Positions 52,525-61,280 of a DNA stretch of 64,000 bases are shown here, piece by piece. The notes beneath the pieces are model-generated. The model saw only the letters and a list, made by a program, of their open reading frames with translations, ran no database searches and was not told where the DNA came from. The number at the start of each line of letters is the position of its first letter. Position 1 is the first letter of the stretch. The DNA lies in NCBI GenBank assembly GCA_963844055.1, contig CAWJMN010000001.1, positions 2,108,001-2,172,000 on the forward strand. Reading direction: 5' to 3'. A program made the position numbers and the translations under genes. The stretch comes from CAWJMN01 sp963844055. GTDB lineage: Bacteria > Planctomycetota > Planctomycetia > Pirellulales > Pirellulaceae.

Positions 52525-55044
52525 ATGCCCCGTTGTTCTTCTTTGCACTGGCGTTTTGCGCTGGTCTGTTGCTGGGCTTTCACGGCATGTGGCTTTGTAA
52601 GACAGGCTGTTGCGCAAGAGATCCGCTTTAGCCGCGATATCTTGCCGATCCTTTCGGACAATTGCTTTTATTGTCATGGGCCGGACTCAAAACATCGTGA
52701 GGCGGATTTGCGCCTGGACGATGAAGCGGCGGCAAAGCTTGTTACCGATGGCAAGGGAGCGATTGTCCCAGGGAACCGGGGGATGAGCGAGTTGGTGCGA
52801 AGAATCACCTCGCAAAATGCGGAGGAGGTGATGCCACCTCCGCATTCCAACAAGAAACTGACGCCCCAGCAGATCGAGCTACTGGGAAAGTGGATTGACG
52901 CCGGAGCGCCATGGGGTGTGCACTGGGCATTTGAAAAGCCCGAGCGGGCAAAGGTTGTGACGGATGAAAGTGGATGGGCTCGGGGGCTGGTGGATGCGTT
53001 TGTAAAGCAGGGGCTGGCAAAGGAAGGACTGCAACCGAGTGAGGAGGCGGATAAGCGGACGCTGCTGCGACGTGCGACGCTGGAGCTAACCGGGTTGCCA
53101 CCGAGCGTGGAAGAGGTGGAGGCGTTTGTTGCCGATGATCGGCCGGACGCCTTTGAGCGACAAGTGGATCGACTGCTTGCGAGCCAAGCTTATGGCGAAC
53201 GGATGTCTTGGGAATGGCTTGAAGCGGCGAGGTATGCAGACTCGAACGGGTATCAGGGAGATGGCGAGCGGACGATGTGGCCGTGGCGCGACTGGGTGGC
53301 AAATGCGCTCAACCAGGATCTGCCGTTTGATGAGTTCACCATTTGGCAGCTGGCGGGTGACCAATTACCTGGGGGGCCAAGTGTGCCCAAGATGGCCAGC
53401 GGGTTCTTGCGGAATCATGCGATCAACGGCGAAGGGGGACGGATCGCCGAAGAGAATCGGGTCGATTATGTGATGGACATGAGCGAGACCTTAGGGACGG
53501 TTTGGTTGGGGCTGACGATGAATTGCTGTCGCTGCCACGATCATAAGTTTGATCCGCTAACCAATCGAGACTATTACGCTTTGACCGCATTTTTCAACCA
53601 AACGCCAGTCAATGGCGGCGGTGGAGATCCTCAGCAGCCGCCGAACATGGAAGTTGCTTCACCAGAACAATTGCGAGAACGTGAACGATTGAACAATCGG
53701 TTTGCTGAGGGGGCGACCGCGCTGGAGATGCAAGAGAAGACGCTCTTCCCGCGTGAAGATGGCAAGGGAGTTGCCGATTCACCTGCGGTGGCAAGCCTTC
53801 CAGAAAATGTACGCAAAGCGTTGCAAGTGAATAGCGGCGATCGGTCGTCTGGCCAGCTAGAAGAATTGGAAAAGCATTTTGCGGCCGACAAGAAGGAATA
53901 TGGGGAGCTGCTAAAGGGATTGCGGCAGATTCGCAATGAACGGGATGGTTTACAGCGAAGTATTCCACGCGTGATGGTAATGGAAGACATGCCAGCACCG
54001 CGAAAGACGTTCATTTTGGAGAAGGGTCTATATGACAAGCCGAAGGATGAAATCACGGCAGCCGTGCCAGTGAGTTTGCCCAAGCTGCCCGAAGGGGAAG
54101 CGGTCAATCGTTTGGCATTGGCGAAATGGCTGGTTTCTAGAGAGAATCCGCTAACGGCGCGGGTGACGGTGAATCGGTTTTGGCAGCAGGTATTTGGGAT
54201 TGGGCTGGTGAAGACGGTGGAGGACTTTGGCGTGCAGGCGGAAACGCCGCGCTATGCCGACTTGCTGGATAGTTTGGCGGTCGACTTCCAGGAGAGTGGT
54301 TGGCAGGTGAAACGGCTGATGCGAAAGATGGTGACGTCGGCCACGTATCGACAGAGTTCGAAGGCGAGCAAGGAATTGGTCGAGCGCGATCCGGCAAATC
54401 GGATGTTGGCCCGTGGTCCACGGGTGAGAATGCCGTCGTGGATGATCCGTGATCAGGCACTAGCCGTTAGTGGCCTTTTGGTGCAAGTGCAGGGGGGCAA
54501 GCCGGTGCAGCCGTATCAACCTGCAGGCATCTGGGAAGAGGCAACCTTTGGCAATAAGAAGTACAACGTGGATCAAGGGGCGAGCTTGTATCGGCGGAGC
54601 ATGTACACGTTTTGGCGGCGGATCGTTGGGCCGACGATGTTCTTTGATACGCCGGCCCGGTCGGTCTGTAGCGTCAAGCAGGTTCGGACGAATACTCCGC
54701 TGCATGCGCTGGCAACTTTGAATGATGTAACGTATGCCGAGGCAGCCCGTGTGCTGGCGGCCAAGGTTCAGAAAGAGGTCGAAGGTGAAGATCAGCAAGT
54801 GCGAAGCCTGTTTCGGACGATCTTGTTGCGGGAGCCCCGGCCGAATGAGCAAGAGATCTTGGTGTCGCTGTATGGTGACTCTTTGGCAAAGCTCAAGAGT
54901 GACCCCGAGTCGGTCAAGCAGTGGCAGACGGTTGGCAATAGCGTGATTGCGGGCCTTTCAGAAGAACAGGCCGTGCGCCAAGCGGCGCTGGCATCCGTGG
55001 CAGTGGTAGTGATGAACACCGACGAAGCAGTGACGAAAGAGTAG
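52525..55044 (+). CDS. PSCyt1-DUF1549-DUF1553 secreted cytochrome-type protein
   Basis: An 839-residue protein, intact, unlike the paralogue at 29790-32968. A signal peptide (FALVCCWAFTACGF) leads to PSCyt1 with SDNCFYCHGPDS (C47, C50, H51: C-x2-C-H) and MPPPHSNKKLT. DUF1549 follows with LELTGLPPSVEEVEAF, YADSNGYQGDGERTMWPWR and TMNCCRCHDHKFDPLT, which is a second CxxCH. DUF1553 closes with ARVTVNRFWQQVFGIGLVKTVEDFGV, RRSMYTFWRRI and LATLNDVTYAEAARVLA. Covalent heme is expected on one or both CxxCH sites. It pairs with the DUF1501 gene immediately downstream. The biological role of the family is unknown; a link to periplasmic polymer degradation is often proposed. Confidence 0.9.
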   Translation: MPRCSSLHWRFALVCCWAFTACGFVRQAVAQEIRFSRDILPILSDNCFYCHGPDSKHREADLRLDDEAAAKLVTDGKGAIVPGNRGMSELVRRITSQNAEEVMPPPHSNKKLTPQQIELLGKWIDAGAPWGVHWAFEKPERAKVVTDESGWARGLVDAFVKQGLAKEGLQPSEEADKRTLLRRATLELTGLPPSVEEVEAFVADDRPDAFERQVDRLLASQAYGERMSWEWLEAARYADSNGYQGDGERTMWPWRDWVANALNQDLPFDEFTIWQLAGDQLPGGPSVPKMASGFLRNHAINGEGGRIAEENRVDYVMDMSETLGTVWLGLTMNCCRCHDHKFDPLTNRDYYALTAFFNQTPVNGGGGDPQQPPNMEVASPEQLRERERLNNRFAEGATALEMQEKTLFPREDGKGVADSPAVASLPENVRKALQVNSGDRSSGQLEELEKHFAADKKEYGELLKGLRQIRNERDGLQRSIPRVMVMEDMPAPRKTFILEKGLYDKPKDEITAAVPVSLPKLPEGEAVNRLALAKWLVSRENPLTARVTVNRFWQQVFGIGLVKTVEDFGVQAETPRYADLLDSLAVDFQESGWQVKRLMRKMVTSATYRQSSKASKELVERDPANRMLARGPRVRMPSWMIRDQALAVSGLLVQVQGGKPVQPYQPAGIWEEATFGNKKYNVDQGASLYRRSMYTFWRRIVGPTMFFDTPARSVCSVKQVRTNTPLHALATLNDVTYAEAARVLAAKVQKEVEGEDQQVRSLFRTILLREPRPNEQEILVSLYGDSLAKLKSDPESVKQWQTVGNSVIAGLSEEQAVRQAALASVAVVVMNTDEAVTKE

Positions 55045-55112
55045 TGCAACAGTTCCGCACTGGTGGGATGATTGGCAAGGGTTGGTAGAGGTTCGGCGAA
55101 GGGGAATTGATC

Positions 55113-56581
<1,469 letters not shown>

Positions 56582-56622
56582 GGCAAATCCCGTTTCGCTA
56601 GGTGCTGGAAGGATAAACCGCG

Positions 56623-57219
56623 ATGGAAAGACAATCTGTAATTCAGAATGACATCCATAAAATGGAAGAGGCATTTCTAAATTACATGAAATGCATGCAA
56701 CAAGTGTATTCGTATGGCGATGATTGCATAGAACCATTGATAGCTTCACTGAAAAAGAACACCGCAATTCCAGTTTCAGATACATTAAGTTTAATGTGGA
56801 AGTCTCCCAAGATGGATGTGGCAATACTTCCGCTATTAAATTGTCTTTTGGGCATTACCCCTGCATTTCAAGTCATTCTACGAACTCTAGTATTGGGTGG
56901 GGAACGAGTTGCCCCCACCTTGCTCCTGCAAATACAACAGTACATTCAAGCGGAAGATGCACATGCGGTGCAACACCTATTCGAGGCTGCAATTCGTATG
57001 CCGGACAGCTTTAAACCTCAAGTAGCTAAAATCGCGATGGAGTTGCTGGAACATAGCAACCTCGATTTCAGATGCATCGGAGTAGATGCAATTTATGAGC
57101 TCGGCTTACCATTTGCTAAGAATGCCATAGACAAACTTCAATATCTTTTAACAACTGATACGGCTCAAGTCTGCCGCGAGGATGTCATTAAAACGTTAGA
57201 GCGACTGGGGGCATATTAG
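56623..57219 (+). CDS. HEAT-like helical-repeat protein of unknown function
   Basis: A 198-residue all-helical protein, clearly more A+T-rich than its neighbours. Tandem helix pairs such as CIEPLIASLKKNTAIPVSD, DVAILPLLNCLLGITPAF, VAPTLLLQIQQYIQAED and KNAIDKLQYLLTTD look like HEAT/ARM-type repeats (conserved small residues and leucines). No signal peptide. GGAAGG lies a few bases before the ATG. Its TAG stop falls in the first bases of an IS5-type inverted repeat (57217), so the natural C-terminus may be altered. Helical-repeat proteins of this size are common immunity proteins of contact-dependent toxins, but no toxin is seen, so the role is open. Confidence 0.65.
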   Translation: MERQSVIQNDIHKMEEAFLNYMKCMQQVYSYGDDCIEPLIASLKKNTAIPVSDTLSLMWKSPKMDVAILPLLNCLLGITPAFQVILRTLVLGGERVAPTLLLQIQQYIQAEDAHAVQHLFEAAIRMPDSFKPQVAKIAMELLEHSNLDFRCIGVDAIYELGLPFAKNAIDKLQYLLTTDTAQVCREDVIKTLERLGAY

Positions 57220-57504
57220 GTCGTGTTGACCTCTTCTAGGTTAAATCGTCTTTTTGGGGTAAGCCGTTGGTGGAAGATTCCCATTTTCTGCGTCAGCAAC
57301 GGAACTACTCGATGCGACGCTACGAAGTTTCGGACGACGAATGGAATCGAATTGAACAGTTATTGCCGGGCCGAGTTGGTGATGCGATCGGTGATACCTT
57401 GTTAGCTGTTCACCGTCGCCCTACCATACGCCAAGCTCTCGTGGAGGTCAGTTCCTAGAGCCACTACACGTCGCTAAATGCGCAAGAAAATGCGTGAGGG
57501 GCAC
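57217..57504 (+). repeat. IS5-derived left unit, copy 1
   Basis: This unit starts with the inverted repeat and carries an IS5-type transposase N-terminus (atgcgacgctacg at 57311; protein MRRYEVSDDEWNRIEQLLPG then RVGDAI). It then continues into a sequence that is not transposase but recurs in copy 2 (TLLAVHRRPTIRQALVE), and after a 25-base gap relative to copy 2 into LEPLHVAKCARKCVRG. In the same frame the reading continues through GTPLGTEYYLAEEGELKL to a TGA that overlaps the ATG of the next gene as ATGA. It looks like the decayed end of a gene that once preceded the 57553 gene. Confidence 0.75.
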
Positions 57505-57552
57505 ACCATTAGGTACTGAATATTACCTCGCTGAAGAAGGCGAACTAAAACT

Positions 57553-58368
57553 ATGAATATAGATGAGTTTGCTACAGGAGATCGAGTGGACAGCGATGAG
57601 TGGGGCGACGACAAGATGGATTATCTGGTAGCAGAAGGGAGCCCTGCTAAAGTAGCAGAAATACTTGAATCTTGTCGTCAAAAGGATGATATATCGGAAA
57701 TCATCATTTATCTTGAATCTGGTGCCCCAGTGTCTTTCGGCGTGTTGCTGGCATTTGTCAATCTTGTGACCCTCAGCATTAATAAGTGCCCGCCTACAAT
57801 TCTTGATGAAGTGCTAAAAAATGCACCAACGATTAAGAATGTTGCAATAAATGAATGTCCGGATTTGCGAGACTGTAGTGATATGCGTTACTTTGCAGGA
57901 AGAGGTGAGCATCTCCAAATTAAATCTTGTAGTGGTATTGAGACCCTTGAGGGAATTGAGTCACTTGTTGGTTTGAAACGCTTCAGCTCGTTATATGGCA
58001 ACCGAAGACTAAGGGATGTGTCACACCTGAAAAGCCTTTCAAGCATTAACGCCATAAGCATATTAGATAGTGAATGTCCTATTGACGTTGCTTTTCTTAA
58101 GGAGATGCAAAGCATTAGGGAGTTAGCATTGGGGCGTTGTAACTGGCTTAACGACGTGACCTTCATGTTCAGTATGTCAAGCCTGTCGAATATATATTTG
58201 CAGGGGTCGTGGAATATTCCCATTTGCCAGCTTGCTACGCTTCGTCTCAGGCACCCCAATTGCAGTGTCGTATTTCCGTGGGAAATGTCTAAAATGCGAG
58301 ATCTGTTCTCGCTCGCGCTTTACTTGATGACTCTATGGATTAAGCTGTTTCCGAAGAGATCCAGTTAG
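57553..58368 (+). CDS. Leucine-rich-repeat-like protein of unknown function
   Basis: A 271-residue, A+T-rich gene. The middle (residues about 70-230) has irregular 20-25 residue units of LxxLxLxxC or LxxIxIxxC kind: LVTLSINKCP, IKNVAINECPDL, HLQIKSCSGIETL, LKSLSSINAISILDSECP, IRELALGRCNWL and LSNIYLQGSW, consistent with a short LRR/solenoid. The C-terminus ends in a hydrophobic stretch (LFSLALYLMTLWIKLF). Its ATG overlaps the stop of the decayed upstream frame. Unlike its neighbours it has no recognisable family. LRR-like proteins occur among polymorphic-toxin immunity proteins; that function is only a suggestion. Confidence 0.6.
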   Translation: MNIDEFATGDRVDSDEWGDDKMDYLVAEGSPAKVAEILESCRQKDDISEIIIYLESGAPVSFGVLLAFVNLVTLSINKCPPTILDEVLKNAPTIKNVAINECPDLRDCSDMRYFAGRGEHLQIKSCSGIETLEGIESLVGLKRFSSLYGNRRLRDVSHLKSLSSINAISILDSECPIDVAFLKEMQSIRELALGRCNWLNDVTFMFSMSSLSNIYLQGSWNIPICQLATLRLRHPNCSVVFPWEMSKMRDLFSLALYLMTLWIKLFPKRSS

Positions 58369-58560
58369 GCTAGATATCTTTAACCATGGGTCGAATCATG
58401 GTGTTGAAGGGAACAGCGACACTCATCCTGTTTCAAGAATAAGACGGGGTGTCAATATGCATCGATCTGATCGGAAAAAAAATAAATGTGCGACGATGAC
58501 GGTGCTTATATAATACCTCTGGTTTCCCAAATTTCGTTTAGTTGAATGCGGTAATGGGGC

Positions 58561-58872
58561 TAGGTCGTGTTGACACTCATCTTGGCTGAATCATCGTTGG
58601 TTTGGGATACCGATAGAAAAGCTTTTTGTTTTCTGCCTCGGCAATGGAGTTGCTCGATGCGACGCTACGAATTGTCGGACGATGAATGGAGTCGAATTGA
58701 ACGCTTATTGCAGGGACGCGTTGGCGATGCGCTCGGCGTACCTTGTTAGCTGTTCATCGTCGCCCTACTCTACGCCAAGCTCTCGTGGAGTTCGGGTTCG
58801 CAACATTACCAGGAGGTCAGTTCCTAGAGCCACTTCACGTCGCTAACTGCGCAAGAATTACGTGAGGGACAC
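58561..58872 (+). repeat. IS5-derived left unit, copy 2
   Basis: The copy begins with the same inverted repeat as copy 1 and diverges in the next 90 bases. It is then clearly homologous through the transposase N-terminus (atgcgacgctacg at 58657; MRRYELSDDEWSRIERLLQG then RVGDALG). The following shared segment (LLAVHRRPTLRQALVEFGFA then TLPGGQFLEPLHVANCAR) retains 25 bases missing from copy 1. A one-base loss puts the transposase part out of frame with it. It leads within 25 bp into the 58896 gene, just as copy 1 leads into the 57553 gene. Confidence 0.75.
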
Positions 58873-58895
58873 AGTATTTCCAACGAGGTAAGACC

Positions 58896-59294
58896 ATGCC
58901 AGTTGCAAATCGATTCGTACTTGACCAAATTGTTGGCGTCTTAAACGTCTTGTCAGACGATGAAGTATCCATGGTTCGGACCGAAGTTGATCAAGATGGA
59001 TTTCGAGAACTGATCCGAACTCATGTCGTTCCGGATCTGAAGAACCTAACAACGGAAAGCAAGACGCTCGTATTCGATTCTCTAAGGTACTTTCTTTCGC
59101 AAAATGGCGATGAATTCGAGGATACGTTGGATCGTCAACAAGAATCGCCGATGGTACGTCCTGCGAACGCCCGAGACTTTTTTCAACTGATATTCGATGA
59201 GTTGTTCGAGTCATCAACCAATCACGAAGAAGATACAGATTGGACGATAAGCGACAGCCGGGCGGCCTCGCAGTTGGTTCACAACTGGCGATAA
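58896..59294 (+). CDS. Small acidic protein of unknown function
   Basis: A 132-residue, strongly acidic protein without signal peptide or membrane segment. It appears helical (LDQIVGVLNVLSDDEVSMV; LIRTHVVPDLKNLTTE; ARDFFQLIFDELFESS). No family is recognisable. It stands in the same position relative to left unit 2 as the LRR-like gene does to unit 1, and ends before the degenerate transposase 3' part. AGG lies 8 bases before the ATG. Size, acidity and location fit an immunity or antitoxin-type protein, but this is inference only. Confidence 0.5.
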   Translation: MPVANRFVLDQIVGVLNVLSDDEVSMVRTEVDQDGFRELIRTHVVPDLKNLTTESKTLVFDSLRYFLSQNGDEFEDTLDRQQESPMVRPANARDFFQLIFDELFESSTNHEEDTDWTISDSRAASQLVHNWR

Positions 59295-59344
59295 GGCGCG
59301 AATGGAATGCCTACCTTTTTTAGTCCACGTGATATGAGAGTCTA

Positions 59345-59734
59345 GAGCCTGACCTGACGGCACTCATGCACGATTCAACAGTCAGTCGCGTACATCAGCA
59401 TGTCGCGGAGTCGTCAAATAGAAGGCGGTGGTGTCTTAGTTGACGAAGCGTTGGGCCGATCACGAGGTGGGTTTGGCTCAAAACTCCACCTTGCCGTTGA
59501 TGCACAAGAACGGCTGGGGAACAGTTAGTCGGTCCCGGCCAGGAACACGACTCCATTCGGGCCGAAGAGTTACTGGGCGATCACCGACCGCGCCAGCTCA
59601 TCGCCGCGAAGCAATCGACTAAGACACTATCGCCGGGTTGCCACGTTTTACGAGACGAAGGCCCGCAACTACGTCGCCTTTGTCCAATTCGCCGCCACGC
59701 TCAAACTACTTTATGTAAAGGTCAAAGCGACCTA
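59345..59734 (+). pseudogene. IS5-family transposase, degenerate 3' half
   Basis: In shifting frames, the sequence encodes catalytic-domain blocks of an IS5-type DDE transposase. These are DLTALMHDSTVSRVHQHVAE (first catalytic aspartate in HDST), DEALGRSRGGFGSKLHLAVD, GPGQEHDSIRAEELLGDHRP then RQLIAAK, and the C-terminal RHYRRVATFYETKARNYVAF then VQFAATLKLL. At least two frame changes, an in-frame stop near LGNS and a missing middle (IADKGYD to the catalytic glutamate region) make it dead. It ends in the right inverted repeat at 59721-59734. It is the partner of left unit(s) upstream. Confidence 0.85.
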
Positions 59735-60943
59735 CCCCTTTTGCTTTTCCACCCAGGCTTCGAGCATTTGGAATTGGCGGACGAAGTCGTTTTGCTTCGT
59801 GCCCAGAGGGCTCTTGAAGAAGCTGGAGAGGAAGGGGAGCAGGCCCCGTTCGCCTTGGCGGTGGGCTAGATCAGCGAGGCGGAACAGATCGATCGCCAGC
59901 GGTGCAGCGAGGAGCGAGTCGCAACCTTGCCACGTGAACGTGAGGACCATCGGCGTGTTGAGGAAGCCCTTGAAGTGGATGTGATCCCAAGCGGTTTTCC
60001 AGTCGCCAAGGCTTTCGATGTATTCGATCGAAACCAAGGTTTGTGGCGAGTAGCCAAGGATTTGATGGAGCAAGCGATCCTTGCTGCGGACCTTGGTCTT
60101 CTTGTTGGAGGGGTCGTCTAGAACCTTGCCATCCATGTTGCCGAAGATGTTGTGGCCGACCCAGCTCATCACGTCGAGGTTGCGGGCGGCAAACATCGGG
60201 GCGAGGGCGCTCTTCATCAGCGTTTCGCCGGTCTTACCATCGTGACCCATGTGGCAGGTATCACGTTCAAGGGCCAACTCGCAAATGGCGGCAGGGGCCG
60301 AACCTAGCGATGGGGTGAAGTTGATGTAGGGGAGGCCCAGGTCAATCGCAGCAATGGCGTAGATCGAGCTGGCGGCAAGGTTGCACTTGCGCGGCTTGTC
60401 GAGAAGCTTTTCCAGGTCTTTCCAGCGAGCGGGAAGCGTGTCTTCTTCAATCGGCGGCTCGGTCGAAGCCAAGTTGACCACCACCACTTGATCCAGGCCG
60501 TTGGCCTTTTGGAAGGCTTTGATGTCGGCCTGGATGCGCTCGATGGCAGAGCGAGGCGTCTCTTGGCCGGCCTTCTTTTTCAGTTGCGAAGAGGCGAGCC
60601 CTTCGATGGTGCCACCGACATTCCACAGCGTACCGTCGCAGGTGTTCTTGTCGATCTTGTCGAGTTCTGGCTTGCACTTGGCAACCAGTTCGCCATCGAG
60701 GGAGTGGTTGTTTTTGACGAGGAGCTGGGCGGCCTCAAACAGGGTGGTGGGGCGGATCTCGTGGCCGCCAATGACGACGTCAGCATAGTTGACGAGGTCG
60801 AGCCCTTGCATGAAGGGGAGTTCCGTAACGAGGCCGACCTTGCCCGCGAGCCCTTTTTTGAGTGCGACGAGGCCGACAGTCACCGTCGTTGCGACGCCAC
60901 CCTTGGAACCAATCAACCACAGACCAACTTTGCGCCGTGCCAT
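59732..60943 (-). CDS. ino1: Inositol-3-phosphate synthase (myo-inositol-1-phosphate synthase)
   Basis: A 403-residue NAD-dependent enzyme, which converts glucose-6-phosphate to inositol 3-phosphate. Rossmann start VGLWLIGSKGGVATTVTVGL (residues 6-25), the VVNLASTEPP block (near 155), YINFTPSLGSAPAAICELAL (near 222), MGHDGKTGETLMKSALAPMF (near 240) and GHNIFGNMDGKVL (near 270), matching the conserved 'D-x-GK-TGE/GNNDG' features. Length fits the shorter bacterial/archaeal group. The TAG stop lies inside the right inverted repeat of the IS5-derived element, so the stop codon may have been re-created by the insertion. ATG 60943 with MARRKVGLWLIG is the natural start. Confidence 0.88.
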   Translation of the reverse strand: MARRKVGLWLIGSKGGVATTVTVGLVALKKGLAGKVGLVTELPFMQGLDLVNYADVVIGGHEIRPTTLFEAAQLLVKNNHSLDGELVAKCKPELDKIDKNTCDGTLWNVGGTIEGLASSQLKKKAGQETPRSAIERIQADIKAFQKANGLDQVVVVNLASTEPPIEEDTLPARWKDLEKLLDKPRKCNLAASSIYAIAAIDLGLPYINFTPSLGSAPAAICELALERDTCHMGHDGKTGETLMKSALAPMFAARNLDVMSWVGHNIFGNMDGKVLDDPSNKKTKVRSKDRLLHQILGYSPQTLVSIEYIESLGDWKTAWDHIHFKGFLNTPMVLTFTWQGCDSLLAAPLAIDLFRLADLAHRQGERGLLPFLSSFFKSPLGTKQNDFVRQFQMLEAWVEKQKG

Positions 60944-61280
60944 CGAAATACTGCTACTTTGCTCGGAGGTGCGAATCTGGGAGGGGAATCAACGACACTT
61001 ATCCGTGTGTTGGGCGGGGCCTACCGGTTGCAAATCGTGACAGGTAAGATATTTAGCGTGCTTTTGGCACCCTAAAAGTCGGCCTGACAGCATTTGAAAC
61101 CTAATGCAAGGTTAATCGAAACTTTTCGGCAGGGGAACTGCCCGGCCCTGGTTTTTACCGAGGTTTGGCGCGGCTTGCCTGCGGGAGTTTGGCCGGCCTT
61201 TGGCTTGGCGCAAGTCGCGGCCCCGGGGTGTAAAAGCGTTTTTGGCTGTTTTGAACCTCTTTTCGTGATTTTGAACGACT
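60944..61280. other. Divergent intergenic region between ino1 and the aminotransferase gene
   Basis: About 340 bp with promoters for both directions presumed. G+C-rich, with GGCCGGCC- and GGCGCGG-like stretches near 61160-61230. No open frame with similarity and no clear operator was found. No strong ribosome-binding site precedes the aminotransferase ATG. Confidence 0.35.

Larger units (their letters stand above)
57217..59734. mobile_element. Composite IS5-family-derived element with two left ends and one right end
   Basis: The terminal inverted repeat TAGGTCGTGTTGAC occurs at 57217-57230 and 58561-58574; its counterpart GTCAAAGCGACCTA (two changes) lies at 59721-59734. Left ends are followed by an N-terminal fragment of an IS5-type transposase (MRRYExSDDEWxRIE), and the right end is preceded by a degenerate C-terminal fragment. 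The middle of the transposase is replaced by two unrelated A+T-rich genes, one behind each left end. The IS is thus dead and only its ends persist. TA next to the repeats is consistent with a TA target, known for some IS5 groups; no duplication is provable. Confidence 0.7.

Noticed and set aside
58420..58480. Imperfect GACAC...GTGTC inverted repeat upstream of left unit 2
   Set aside because: Pairing is poor with many mismatches; not enough to call a terminator or mobile-element end.
59440..59622. A 60-codon plus-strand frame in the transposase remnant
   Set aside because: It is out of frame with the recognisable transposase blocks, so it is not a gene.
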